Positions 26,899 to 35,366 are shown, counted from the stretch's first letter. The stretch: 64,000 nt of DNA from Candidatus Flexicrinis proximus (GCA_016712885.1 JADJQF010000006.1:248001-312000); one strand, 5' to 3'. Translations and numbers: made by a program. The notes: generated from the letters alone by a model not told the origin.

Positions 26899-27480
26899 AT
26901 GGTCACACCGCAGGAAAAGACCGTCGATCTACGGATCCGGCGCACCAAGAAACTGCTTCAGGAGGCGCTCCTGGCCCTGATGGCGTCGAAGTCGTTTCAG
27001 GACATCACCGTACAGGACATCACGGACCGGGCGATGGTCAACCGCGGGACATTCTACGACCATTTCGCGGACAAGTATGCGCTGATGGAATACACGCTGC
27101 GCGAGTCGTTCCGGCAGACGCTGAACGACAAGCTGCCGCCGCACTTCTCATTTACCGCCGAGAACCTCGGCCTCCTGATCCTGGCGACCTGTGAGTTCCT
27201 GGCGGCGCTGCACCGCCAATGCCTGCCGTCGGAGCGCGAACAGTTCCCGATCCACGTCCAGACGCAGATCACCAGCCTGGTGCAGGAAATCCTATCCGGT
27301 TGGTTCCGCGCCGCGCATGCCGCCAACCGCCGCGACGCCGCCGACCTGGCCGCCGCGGTGACGAGCTGGGCGATCTACGGCGCGGCGCTGCACTGGAGCC
27401 AGGGCGATCAATCCGAACCCGTGACGGCCTTCGTGCCGCGCGTGCTGCCCATCATTATGGCCGGGGTCAGCCCGGCATAA
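26899..27480 (+). CDS. TetR/AcrR-family transcriptional regulator
   Basis: 193 residues. The N-terminal helix-turn-helix reads RIRRTKKLLQEALLALMASKSFQDITVQDITDRAMVNRGTFYDHFADKYALMEY, the standard TetR DNA-binding domain (about 9-60). The C-terminal ligand domain contains FLAALHRQCLPSEREQFP and SWAIYGAALHWSQGD. I start at ATG 26899 (MVTPQEKTVDLRIRR), because the longer open frame upstream runs into the divergent promoter region. The likely target is the adjacent DoxX-type gene and itself. Confidence 0.87.
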   Translation: MVTPQEKTVDLRIRRTKKLLQEALLALMASKSFQDITVQDITDRAMVNRGTFYDHFADKYALMEYTLRESFRQTLNDKLPPHFSFTAENLGLLILATCEFLAALHRQCLPSEREQFPIHVQTQITSLVQEILSGWFRAAHAANRRDAADLAAAVTSWAIYGAALHWSQGDQSEPVTAFVPRVLPIIMAGVSPA

Positions 27481-27560
27481 CACATAGCGACACCAACCCT
27501 GATGGCGGGCCGCCTGCTGTTTTGGTAAAGTACGGAACGTCTATAAACGGCTTGCACCTT

Positions 27561-28328
27561 ATGACCGCGCTGAGACTTACTGTCTGCCAACTGCACAACG
27601 ACCCGGCCCAGTTTGAACACGACTGGCGCGGTCTGGTGTCGCACGTCCACGCGGAGAAACCCAACCTCATCCTGCTGCCTGAAATGCCGTTTGGCCCGTG
27701 GTTCGTCGCCACCCGCGAGTATTCGGTGGAAACGTGGAACGAGATGGTCCACTTGCACGAGCAGTGGCTCAAGCGCCTGCCCGAACTGGGTTCCGCTGCA
27801 GTGATGTCGAGCCGGCCCATCAACGAAGGCGAAAACCGCTACAACGAAGGCTTCATCTGGGACGCTGAAAACGGGTATCGTGCGGCGCATCGAAAGGCAT
27901 ACTTGCCCGACGAGGAAGGCTTCTGGGAGGCGTCGTGGTACCAGCGCGGTCCGCGCACCTACACCAGCCTTGAGGCCCATGGCGCGCGTATCGGGTTTCT
28001 GATCTGCACAGAGATGTGGTTTAACGAGCACGCGCGTGCCTATGGCCGGCAGGGCGCGCATCTGATCGTAACGTCGCGCATGACCGAACCGGCAACCCTC
28101 GGCAAGTGGATGACCGGCGGGCGGGCGGTGGCGGTCGTCAGCGGCGCCTATCACGCCTCGTCGACGCGCTACGGGACACTCCAGGCTGGCGGAGTCGGGT
28201 GGGTCATTGCGCCGGACGGCGATGTGGTCGCGCTCACCAGTGATGCCACGCTCTACCGGACCGTCAGCATCGACCTCGACCTCGCGGAACGCTCCAAGCA
28301 AACCTACCCGCGCTATGTGGACGAATAA
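27561..28328 (+). CDS. Carbon-nitrogen hydrolase (nitrilase superfamily)
   Basis: 255 residues with the catalytic triad of the superfamily: Glu in LILLPEMPFGP, Lys in YRAAHRKAYLPDEEGFWE, and Cys in RIGFLICTEMWFNEHARAYG. Members hydrolyse amides, nitriles or ureido compounds; the E-K-C order and the H-R-K variant fit an aliphatic amidase or N-carbamoyl hydrolase type, substrate unknown. ATG 27561 follows the TetR gene by 80 bp without a strong ribosome binding site. Confidence 0.87.
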   Translation: MTALRLTVCQLHNDPAQFEHDWRGLVSHVHAEKPNLILLPEMPFGPWFVATREYSVETWNEMVHLHEQWLKRLPELGSAAVMSSRPINEGENRYNEGFIWDAENGYRAAHRKAYLPDEEGFWEASWYQRGPRTYTSLEAHGARIGFLICTEMWFNEHARAYGRQGAHLIVTSRMTEPATLGKWMTGGRAVAVVSGAYHASSTRYGTLQAGGVGWVIAPDGDVVALTSDATLYRTVSIDLDLAERSKQTYPRYVDE

Positions 28329-28334
28329 CCAGCA

Positions 28335-29315
28335 TCAGAACGGTTCATTGGGCAGGGCAGCAACCCCGAGGGCCGCGGCAGCAAACCGCACGAAATCGGC
28401 GCAGTAGAAGTAATCCCGGATCGCGCCGATCTCCCCGCCAACGAAACCCAGCTCGACCAACCAGCCCAACGCTTCCTCGCCCGTCGGCTGCCTCACAAAG
28501 ACGAAGAACACCGGGCGTCCCTCCAGTGTCCCCGCGCGTGCCCACTGTTCTTTGGTGTCCCGCGCCCATGCCCCGAGCGACCCCGACTTGATGGTCTCGC
28601 GCCTATATTCGACAAAGACACCCAGGATATCGGAAACGGCCTCCGGCTGGAGGAGCGCGATCAGCGCGTCCAGATCACGCCGGTTGAAGGCATCGAGGTA
28701 GGACAGCACCAGCGCATCATTAGGGGCGGGATCGATGCGAGCGAGATTAGCCGGACCGGCAGACAGCGCCTCGCGCCCTTTCAGCGCCACCCTCGCCCGG
28801 CTCAACATAGCTTTCGCAGCACCGGGCGTAACACCCAGTATGCGGGCGATCTCTGTCATACTGAGGTCGAAAACGTCAGCCAGCAGGCAGACGACGCGCT
28901 GACGGGGTGGGAGTACCGTCACCATACGTTCGATGGCCGCGCGGGTTGCGATCGGATCGGCCTCGACAGGGGGTTCTTCGGCGGCAAAGTCGTCATCGAG
29001 CACCTCATCAACTCCAGTGGCTCGCCGCTTCGCGTCGATCCAGGCATTGGACGCGATGCGAAACAGGTACGGCTTGACGGCGACGGGCTGAAAGAGGGTC
29101 GAGAGCCGCGCAAACGCCTTGAGCAGGGTCTCCTGCACCAGATCTTCGGCGTCCCACGCCGAGCCTGCCAGATACAGACAGTAACGCCACAGGTCGGAGC
29201 GATGCGGCTCGACCAATGCGTTGAACTGCCTGCGAATTTCGAACAGCGATTGCCCGATCTCCCTGCCAATCATCCCGGATCCTGCTGCCCCGCCCATTTC
29301 CGGCTCTGTAGTCAC
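28335..29315 (-). CDS. ECF sigma factor with C-terminal SnoaL/NTF2-like domain
   Basis: 326 residues. Region 2 is LVEPHRSDLWRYCLYLAGSAWDAEDLVQETLLKAFARL and KPYLFRIASNAWIDAKRR; region 4 is LPPRQRVVCLLADVFDLSMTEIARILGVTPGAAKAMLSRARVALKG. The ~130-residue tail (NDALVLSYLDAFNRRDLDALIALLQPEA onward) is an NTF2-like domain, as in ECF groups that are self-regulated without a membrane anti-sigma factor. AAGGAG seven bases upstream supports the GTG at 29315. It converges with the hydrolase gene, six bases apart. Confidence 0.88.
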   Translation of the reverse strand: MTTEPEMGGAAGSGMIGREIGQSLFEIRRQFNALVEPHRSDLWRYCLYLAGSAWDAEDLVQETLLKAFARLSTLFQPVAVKPYLFRIASNAWIDAKRRATGVDEVLDDDFAAEEPPVEADPIATRAAIERMVTVLPPRQRVVCLLADVFDLSMTEIARILGVTPGAAKAMLSRARVALKGREALSAGPANLARIDPAPNDALVLSYLDAFNRRDLDALIALLQPEAVSDILGVFVEYRRETIKSGSLGAWARDTKEQWARAGTLEGRPVFFVFVRQPTGEEALGWLVELGFVGGEIGAIRDYFYCADFVRFAAAALGVAALPNEPF

Positions 29316-29348
29316 TGCGGTCGCTCCTTGCGCTCGTTAGCCTACTTA

Positions 29349-29540
29349 AAACGTTAGTTATGGATAAGGCGCGCAAAGGCTTTGCCTCTGCACCTCCACC
29401 AAAGGGCTTGCGCCCTCTGGACTCCCTCATGGCCTTTGGCTTCGCCTGCGAAGCCAAAGGCCATGAAGCGTGCAGGGATGCAAATCCCTGCTGGGGTTTG
29501 GGGTGAAACCCCAAATTATCCATAACTCACGTTACTTTAA
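29349..29540 (+). repeat. Multi-hairpin element, copy 4, with clear terminal inverted repeats
   Basis: Ends ACGTTAGTTATGGATAA (29351-29367) and TTATCCATAACTCACGTTA (29516-29534) are inverted copies with few mismatches. Inside lie a first imperfect stem, CCAAAGGGC/GCCCTCTGG, an 18-pair perfect stem at 29428-29467 (arms TCATGGCCTTTGGCTTCG and its complement, loop CCTG), GCAGGGA/TCCCTGC and TTTGGGG/CCCCAAA. This is the best-preserved copy. The remaining ~100 bases to 29642 hold nothing recognisable. Confidence 0.8.
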
Positions 29541-29642
29541 ATGACGGAAAACCCATGCAAAAGGATACGAAATCTGTTCCAACAACCAAAACCGCGCTGC
29601 ATAGTCTGCATCGCGGCTTCGTTCCTGACTAACTGGCGTGTT

Positions 29643-31325
29643 CTAGTACTTTGCGCCGAACTTATCGAGGTCTTCCGGCCGCCGGTACATCTCGCCATCC
29701 GGGAGCGTGACATTGGTCAGGATGGCTTCGGAAAAGTCGGCGCCGCCGATCTCCGCCTCTTCGAAAGTGGCGCCGCTGAGGTTCGCGCCCTTGAAATTGA
29801 CGCGCTTCGCGCTGACTTCGCTGAAATTCGCGCCCTCAAGCTGCGCGCCGCTCAGGTTCGCCCGCGCCATCCCCGCCTCAGCGAAGGTTGCGCCGTGGGC
29901 AACCACGCCGCTCATATCCGCGCCTTCCAGGTTCGCCGCCTGGAAAACAGCGTTGGAGAGTGCCGCGCCGCTCAGGTTTGCGTCCGGCAAGTTGGCGTCC
30001 TCGAAAGTGGCGTTGTCCAGGACTGCCCCGCTGAAGTTGCTGCCCTGCAGATTGGCGTTCTGGAAGACCGCGTTGCTTAAGACCGCGACTGTGAAATCCG
30101 TGCCGTTGGCGGTGACGTCTTCGAACGACGTACCCTCACCGACCGCGCCGCTCAGGTTCGCCCCGCGCAGGTCGGCATTCTGGAAGTTGGCGCCGTTGAT
30201 GTGGGCGCCGCTGAAGTTCGTGCTCCTAAGCGCCGCGTCCTCAAAGTTGGCGCGGTCGGCCTGTACCCCCTGCGCGTTGACGCCGGTCATGGCCGCGTCC
30301 TGAAAATTCGTGCGGGTCAGGGTCGCGCCCTGCAGATTGGCGCGCTCAAGGTTAGCATCCTCGAAGTTCGCGTAGGTCAGGTTGGCGTTCTGCAGGTTTG
30401 CCCCGCGCAAATTCGCGTTGTTGAAGTTGGCATGGTTGGCGTCGGTATCTGACAGGTTTGCGCCTGACAGGTCGGCATCCTCGAAGTCGGCGTTTGCCAT
30501 CTCCTTGCCGCTGAGGTCCGCGCCCCGCATCTTGGCTTCGCGCATTTCGCTGAAGTTGATCGCCCCCAGCGCGCGCTGGATGGTGTTGCGCGTCATATTC
30601 ATGATCTGTTCCTGCAGATCGCGCCCGATTTCGCGCATTTCCTGGGCGCGTTCGTGCATTTGCCCGCGGACCTGCCGCTGCCACTCGCGCATCTGCTCGC
30701 TTATTTCCGGGCCAAGCTTCTCCATCTCGTCGTTCAGATGATCGAGATCGATGTCAATGTCGATATCAAAGTCGAAGTCGTCGTTCTTACCTTTGAAATG
30801 GCGTTTCTGTTTCTCGCGCTCCTCGGCGAAACGAGCCCGCATGCGCGCCTCGGTCTCGCTCTCAACCCGTTCCTCAGCTTCCGGACGGCCCGGCATGGGC
30901 GGCATCGGGGGCATAGGCGGCATAGAGGGCCGCGGCGGCAAGGGGGGCATGGGCGGCATGGGGGGTCTTGCCGGACGGGCGGGCAGCGCGGGACGCGCCG
31001 GAACTCCTTGATGCGCCGCCGGTGGAAACGGCAGCATGCCTTCCAGATAGGTCTCCATCTGCGAGGCCGCCGCGTTGACCATTGTCACCAGCCGCAGGTC
31101 GGCATCCTCGCCGTCGGTCGCCGGGTTGAGCTTGAGCGCCTCGATCACGAAGAAATCGTCGGGCAGCAGTTCGGATACCTTGCCGTGCAGCATCTGATAC
31201 TGCGTCAACGTCATCGCGCCGATCCCGAGTGTTTGCGAGACCGCCAGGGCGCGTTCAGTGGAGCGCTGCAGCGCGCGCATGGCCTGCAGCAGCTGGGCGA
31301 GTTTTTGCAGTTGTGCCTGTTCCAT
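29643..31325 (-). CDS. Pentapeptide-repeat protein with Pro/Met-rich and Asp-rich linkers
   Basis: 560 residues. The N-terminal ~95 residues are helical (MEQAQLQKLAQLLQAMRALQ; DLRLVTMVNAAASQMETYL). A Pro-Met linker (about 108-148) and a charged coiled-coil (EEREKQKRHFKGKN; Asp-rich DFDFDIDIDIDLDHL; MREWQRQVRGQMHERAQEM) follow. From about residue 265 to 545 A(D/N)LXX pentapeptides repeat (ADLSG, ANLQN, ANFED), predicting a right-handed quadrilateral beta helix. It follows the ECF sigma gene: its AGGAGG overlaps that gene's last codons. A role as binding or regulatory partner of that sigma factor is possible but unproven. Confidence 0.85.
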   Translation of the reverse strand: MEQAQLQKLAQLLQAMRALQRSTERALAVSQTLGIGAMTLTQYQMLHGKVSELLPDDFFVIEALKLNPATDGEDADLRLVTMVNAAASQMETYLEGMLPFPPAAHQGVPARPALPARPARPPMPPMPPLPPRPSMPPMPPMPPMPGRPEAEERVESETEARMRARFAEEREKQKRHFKGKNDDFDFDIDIDIDLDHLNDEMEKLGPEISEQMREWQRQVRGQMHERAQEMREIGRDLQEQIMNMTRNTIQRALGAINFSEMREAKMRGADLSGKEMANADFEDADLSGANLSDTDANHANFNNANLRGANLQNANLTYANFEDANLERANLQGATLTRTNFQDAAMTGVNAQGVQADRANFEDAALRSTNFSGAHINGANFQNADLRGANLSGAVGEGTSFEDVTANGTDFTVAVLSNAVFQNANLQGSNFSGAVLDNATFEDANLPDANLSGAALSNAVFQAANLEGADMSGVVAHGATFAEAGMARANLSGAQLEGANFSEVSAKRVNFKGANLSGATFEEAEIGGADFSEAILTNVTLPDGEMYRRPEDLDKFGAKY

Positions 31326-31329
31326 ATCT

Positions 31330-31974
31330 CTATCCTCCTAAGGCCATTTCGGCCTCGATCTCACGAATTTCCGGCTTGGGTTTGGACTCAGCCTGGATCG
31401 CCAGCAGGAGTTCAGGCCGCACGAGGCCGCGAAGGCCCTTCTTGGCATGAAACAGCCGCGACTTGACAGTGCCGACGCTGACATCCATCACCTCGGCGAT
31501 TTCCGCGTGGCTCATCTCCTCCTCGCAGAACAGGATCAGCGTCTGGCGCTGAAGCTCTGGCAGGCGGTCGATCGACTGTCGAACCTCGAGGCCCAGCAGC
31601 AGCCAGTGCGTGACCTCTTCCGGCGCCGTGGCATCGTCGCGCAAGTCGAAGGCGATGCGGTCTTCCGCGCCATCGTCGTCGATCGACACCCCTGGCCGCC
31701 GGCCCCACTGACGCATCACGTCGTAGCAGGCGTTGCGCGCCACGCGGAACACATACGGGCGCAGCTTGGCGGGCGGGTCGATCTCCGCGAGGTGGATGTA
31801 CAGCGTGAGAAAGGTCTCCTGCACGATGTCGGCGCAGCCGGGGTCGTCGCGCAGCAGACGCCGCACGAAGCGCGACACGTCCGGCTCCAGCGCCAGATAC
31901 AGCGCTTCGAATGCTGCCGGGTCGCCGCCCTGCGCTGCTAAAAGCCATCCCGTGAGGTCTTGCGCGCTGTTCAC
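31330..31974 (-). CDS. ECF-type RNA polymerase sigma factor
   Basis: 214 residues: region 2 FEALYLALEPDVSRFVRRLLRDDPGCADIVQETFLTLYIHL and RPYVFRVARNACYDVMRQW; region 4 LPELQRQTLILFCEEEMSHAEIAEVMDVSVGTVKSRLFHAKKGLRGL. It starts with GTG at 31974; the ribosome binding site is weak. It is the first gene of a two-gene unit with the pentapeptide-repeat protein, where an anti-sigma factor would normally be expected. Confidence 0.9.
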   Translation of the reverse strand: MNSAQDLTGWLLAAQGGDPAAFEALYLALEPDVSRFVRRLLRDDPGCADIVQETFLTLYIHLAEIDPPAKLRPYVFRVARNACYDVMRQWGRRPGVSIDDDGAEDRIAFDLRDDATAPEEVTHWLLLGLEVRQSIDRLPELQRQTLILFCEEEMSHAEIAEVMDVSVGTVKSRLFHAKKGLRGLVRPELLLAIQAESKPKPEIREIEAEMALGG

Positions 31975-32056
31975 GTTGTCGTCAGTCCGTCCCTAATTCC
32001 GGGTCTGATGAGATATACGCGGACGGGCGGTGTGAGGTTCAAAAGCTGTGCGATAC

Positions 32057-32062
32057 TATAAT
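32057..32062 (+). promoter_or_regulatory. Candidate -10 box for the toxin-antitoxin operon
   Basis: Perfect TATAAT 29 bases before the ATG at 32091. No good -35 is visible. It places transcription start after the alternative ATG at 32064, supporting 32091 as the start. Confidence 0.4.
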
Positions 32063-32090
32063 TATGCTAAAAACGAACAGGAACGCATCC

Positions 32091-32324
32091 ATGGAAACTA
32101 TTCGCTTGACCACCCACATCGGCAGTGATGGCGTCCTCAAAGTCGAAACGCTGGTTGGGGTGGCTGACGTAGACGCCGACGTCGTACTGATTTACAGCGT
32201 GCAGCGTCCCGTCCCGTCAGACGATTGGACAGCATTCGTCAACGCCACCTACGGCAGCCTCGCCGACGACCCAATTGAACGTCCAGACGAGTTGCCGATG
32301 GATGTTCGGGACTGGTCGGAATGA
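32091..32324 (+). CDS. Putative antitoxin of a PIN-domain toxin
   Basis: 77 residues reading METIRLTTHIGSDGVLKVET and VGVADVDADVVLIYSVQRPV, then an acidic tail ending MDVRDWSE. The beta-rich N-terminus with G-x-D-G-x-L resembles small antitoxins found beside PIN toxins in cyanobacteria and Chloroflexota. I see no classic ribbon-helix-helix. Its stop overlaps the toxin start (ATGA at 32321-32324), the usual coupling for such pairs. Confidence 0.7.
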   Translation: METIRLTTHIGSDGVLKVETLVGVADVDADVVLIYSVQRPVPSDDWTAFVNATYGSLADDPIERPDELPMDVRDWSE

Positions 32325-32722
32325 ATTACCTTCTCGATACCAACACCTGTATTCGTTTTATCAATGGTCGCGCTCCAAATATACGAGACCGTTTTCTCTC
32401 TGTAGACCGCCAAGACATCGCGGTCAGTTCCATCACCAAAGCCGAAATGTATTTCGGTTCGACGAAAAGCCAATTCCCGGAAATCTCACGCTCGAAGCAA
32501 GATCGATTCTTAAATGGCCTGACAACGATCTCTTTTGACGATGCCGCCGCCCACGTTTATGGGCCAATACGTGCTTCACTGGAAAAATCCGGCACGCCGA
32601 TGGGTCAATTGGACACATTGATCGCGGCAGTTGCTATTGCTCACAATCTCATTTTGGTGACCCACAACACACGGGAATTCGCTCGTATTACATCACTACG
32701 CATTGAAGATTGGGAAACTTAA
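32321..32722 (+). CDS. PIN-domain ribonuclease toxin (VapC-like)
   Basis: 133 residues. MNYLLDTNTCIRFING gives the first catalytic Asp, SSITKAEMYFGSTKS the conserved Glu, MGQLDTLIAAVAIAHN the second Asp, and LVTHNTREFARI the closing motif, where the family has N-N/H-N-T-R-E-F. VapC toxins cut tRNA or rRNA until bound by their antitoxin. Translationally coupled to the preceding gene by a 4-bp overlap. It uses visibly lower GC content than its neighbours, consistent with horizontal transfer. Confidence 0.9.
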   Translation: MNYLLDTNTCIRFINGRAPNIRDRFLSVDRQDIAVSSITKAEMYFGSTKSQFPEISRSKQDRFLNGLTTISFDDAAAHVYGPIRASLEKSGTPMGQLDTLIAAVAIAHNLILVTHNTREFARITSLRIEDWET

Positions 32723-32761
32723 CCGGCCGCGCTAAAGCACAAAGCATTTTGCCGGGCGCGG

Positions 32762-32854
32762 CTTGCGCCCGACCGCCTCGCGTGGACGGCGGACGGCACA
32801 GCGTTGGTCATCAGCCAGATCGACGGCACCTTCACTGTGTTCGGCGTTCGGTGA
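32762..32854 (+). pseudogene. WD40/beta-propeller C-terminal remnant
   Basis: A frame reading LAPDRLAWTADGTALVISQIDGTFTVFGVR ends with TGA at 32854. This is the D-G-T-x-L-V propeller-blade ending typical of WD40 proteins, without a gene in front of it: the toxin stop lies 40 bases upstream. It looks like the tail of a gene lost when the toxin-antitoxin pair arrived or by deletion. The rest of 32723-33017 shows nothing else. Confidence 0.45.
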
Positions 32855-33017
32855 GTCGCGTCCACCCATTCTGACGGGCGAAGGTGGGCGAATCCGTGCA
32901 TAATCGCCGCGTTCCTTCGTCAAAATCAATTACACGCACAGGATGCGCGGCCATAACCAAGAACCGGCTTGAGGCGTTTGGCGATGACGTGGCTGAGCGG
33001 CGGCGTATGAATTAACG

Positions 33018-33563
33018 TTAGCGCGCGTTCCAGGTCACGTCCTCGACGCCGGCCTGCCTATTCTCGAAGCGGGCCAGCGTGAACAACCAGTCGGACAGCC
33101 GGTTGAGGTAGATCAACGCCTGCGCGTTCAGGGGTTCGGCTTCGGCCAGCGCAACCGTCAGGCGTTCCGCCCGCCGGCAGACCGTCCGGGCGACATGGAT
33201 ATGCGACGAGACAAAGGTGCCGCCCGGAAGGATGAAGGCGCGCAGTTCGGGCAGTTTCGCAGTCATTTCGTCGATGTGCTGCTCAAGCCAGGCGACTTGG
33301 GGTTCGGTAATGCGCGTCACCCATTTGGCATCGGAGTCGAGCGGCGTGGCGAGGTCGGCGCCCAGATGGAACAGCGTATCCTGTACGGTCTGGAGCGCGC
33401 TGTCGCCTTCGGCGGTGGGTTTGTGGGCTCGCACCAGCCCCAGATAGGCGTTGAGCTCATCGACGGTGCCGTAAGCGTCGACCCGCAAAGAATTCTTGCT
33501 GACGCGCCCTCCGCCGAACAAGCCGGTTGTTCCGTCGTCTCCCGTGCGGGTGTAGATCTTCAT
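33018..33563 (-). CDS. Cob(I)alamin adenosyltransferase, PduO/MMAB type
   Basis: 181 residues. MKIYTRTGDDGTTGLFGGGRVSKNSLRVDAYGTVDELNAYLGL is the PduO-type ATP-binding start, and FILPGGTFVSSHIHVARTVCRRAERLTVAL with YLNRLSDWLFTLARFENR is the conserved C-terminal signature. It adenosylates corrinoids to adenosylcobalamin, the cofactor of the NrdJ reductase 9 kb away. The ATG at 33563 is chosen on the family start. Two other in-frame starts upstream are unlikely. Confidence 0.93.
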   Translation of the reverse strand: MKIYTRTGDDGTTGLFGGGRVSKNSLRVDAYGTVDELNAYLGLVRAHKPTAEGDSALQTVQDTLFHLGADLATPLDSDAKWVTRITEPQVAWLEQHIDEMTAKLPELRAFILPGGTFVSSHIHVARTVCRRAERLTVALAEAEPLNAQALIYLNRLSDWLFTLARFENRQAGVEDVTWNAR

Positions 33564-33736
33564 CGCTGCGCCTCTGGCCTGATGGTCTGAACAGGCCGTC
33601 ATGGTAGCACGGAAAATCGAGGCGTACAGGCGCGTAGATCAACCCGTCAGCAACTGCTCATCCCGGGGCGAGGGAATCCGGTGATAATAAGGAGGGATGG
33701 CCGCACATTCTCGGTTGTATCAGCCAAAGAGGGACT

Positions 33737-35137
33737 ATGGGACATAAATCAGCGATCGTTATCGGAGCCAGTGTGGGCGGGTTAGTTGCTGCCCGGGTGC
33801 TGGCCGGGCATTTCGACCGGGTCCTCGTGATAGAACGCGACGAGCTGCCGCAGGGGCCGGAAGTGCGCAGCGGCGTGCCGCAAGGGAAGCACGTCCATGC
33901 GCTGCTATCCGAGGGACAAAACCTACTGGAGAAGTTGTTTCCCGGCCTGTCCGACGAGCTGACAGAGGGTGGCGCGCCAGTGATGACCTGGTGCCGCGAT
34001 TCGTGCTACTTCACGCCAGGCGGCTGGATCAAGCGCTTCGACAGCAAGATCGTCACTAACGTGATCGTGCGGCCGGACCTCGAATACCGCATCCGCCGGC
34101 GCCTGAGCGCTGATAACAAAGTCGCCTTCCTTACCGGATGCGATGTGCGCGGGCTGCTCACCAACGCCGACAGGACGGTGGTTACCGGTGTCGAGTCCAG
34201 CGAGCGTGGGACGAACAGCAGCGAGCAGCACTTCGCGGATCTGGTGGTGGATACCAGCGGACGCAACAGCAAGGCGCCGGAATGGCTGACCGCGCTGGGA
34301 TATGCTGCGCCGAGCGAGACGGCCGTCAATTCGCACGTCGGCTATGCGACACGGTTGTACGAGAAACCCGCAAAGGACTTCGACTGGAAGATCCTGTTCA
34401 TTAACGCCCGCAGCGCCGAGAACAACCCGCGCGGCGGCGCGATCTTCGATATCGGCCACGGGCAATGGATGGTCTCGCTTGGTGGGCTGAACGAGGAGTA
34501 TCCGCCAACTGACGAGGCGGGATTCCTTGAGTTTGCCCGGAAGCTGCCGACCCCTACGCTGGCGGAAGCCCTGAAAGACGCCAAACCAGTCAGCCTGATC
34601 GTCGGCTACCGGATTGCAGGGAGCCGGCAGCGTCATTACGAGAAGCTGGAGCGCAGGCCGGAGAACTTCATTCTGCTCGGCGACGCAGTCTGCGCGTTTA
34701 ACCCGATCTACGGGCAGGGAATTACGGTTGCTGCGCTGGAGGCCGTTGAGCTGGACCGGCTGCTGCGGGAGAACGGCGCGGGTTCGCTGAACGGGTTTGC
34801 GGCGAAGTTCCAGAAACGGATCGCCGGAACGCTCAAGAACGCCTGGCTGCTGGCGACCGGCGAGGATTTGCGGTTCCCCGGCACGGAGGGTGACCGGCCG
34901 AACGCGATTGCGCGGCTGATCCAGCGTTATGTCGACCAGTATGCGAAGGTGTCCTATGACGACGAGCTGCTGACTCTGACCTTCATTAAAGTCCTCAATC
35001 TTGAGGCTGCGCCTACCGCGCTGTTCGCCCCACGCGTGCTGTGGCGCGTGATCAGCAATTCACTGCGGCGGAACACTGACGCGCCGAATTTGGCACAGGC
35101 GCGCGAGACCATCCCTGCCCGTCCGGCGCTCTCGTAA
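33737..35137 (+). CDS. FAD-dependent oxidoreductase (flavin monooxygenase/halogenase-like)
   Basis: 466 residues. The N-terminal Rossmann motif is AIVIGASVGGLVAARVLAGHFDRVLVIERD (GxGxxG variant G-A-S-V-G-G). A second FAD motif FILLGDAVCAFNPIYGQGITVAALEAVELD (the GD motif) lies near residue 315. The composition resembles polyketide or geranylgeranyl oxidoreductases and flavin-dependent epoxidases (2-polyprenylphenol hydroxylase group). GAGGGACT precedes the ATG. It stands alone upstream of recA and its substrate is unknown. Confidence 0.85.
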   Translation: MGHKSAIVIGASVGGLVAARVLAGHFDRVLVIERDELPQGPEVRSGVPQGKHVHALLSEGQNLLEKLFPGLSDELTEGGAPVMTWCRDSCYFTPGGWIKRFDSKIVTNVIVRPDLEYRIRRRLSADNKVAFLTGCDVRGLLTNADRTVVTGVESSERGTNSSEQHFADLVVDTSGRNSKAPEWLTALGYAAPSETAVNSHVGYATRLYEKPAKDFDWKILFINARSAENNPRGGAIFDIGHGQWMVSLGGLNEEYPPTDEAGFLEFARKLPTPTLAEALKDAKPVSLIVGYRIAGSRQRHYEKLERRPENFILLGDAVCAFNPIYGQGITVAALEAVELDRLLRENGAGSLNGFAAKFQKRIAGTLKNAWLLATGEDLRFPGTEGDRPNAIARLIQRYVDQYAKVSYDDELLTLTFIKVLNLEAAPTALFAPRVLWRVISNSLRRNTDAPNLAQARETIPARPALS

Positions 35138-35266
35138 TTGGGACAGGACGGCTGCGCTTAACTGCGGCCTGATAACAGACACGAGACGGGAGATCCGTCT
35201 CGTGTTCTTTGTGGGCGTTTGCCTTGATTGCTGGCTTCATTTTTATCCCAATTGCGATATTTAGTG

Positions 35267-35296
35267 TTGACCAAATTAGACCAAATGTGCTAAAAT
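35267..35296 (+). promoter_or_regulatory. Candidate recA promoter with internal direct repeat
   Basis: TTGACC (35267-35272), 18-base spacer, TAAAAT (35291-35296). The spacer region holds GACCAAAT twice at a 10-base period (35269-35286), so a regulator could bind on one face over the -35. No GAACNNNNGTTC box is present here. Confidence 0.5.
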
Positions 35297-35366
35297 TACA
35301 TCAGTATCTTGGCGTGCGATACACTGTTATATGCTAATCACACACGCAGACGAGGACACCTACACA

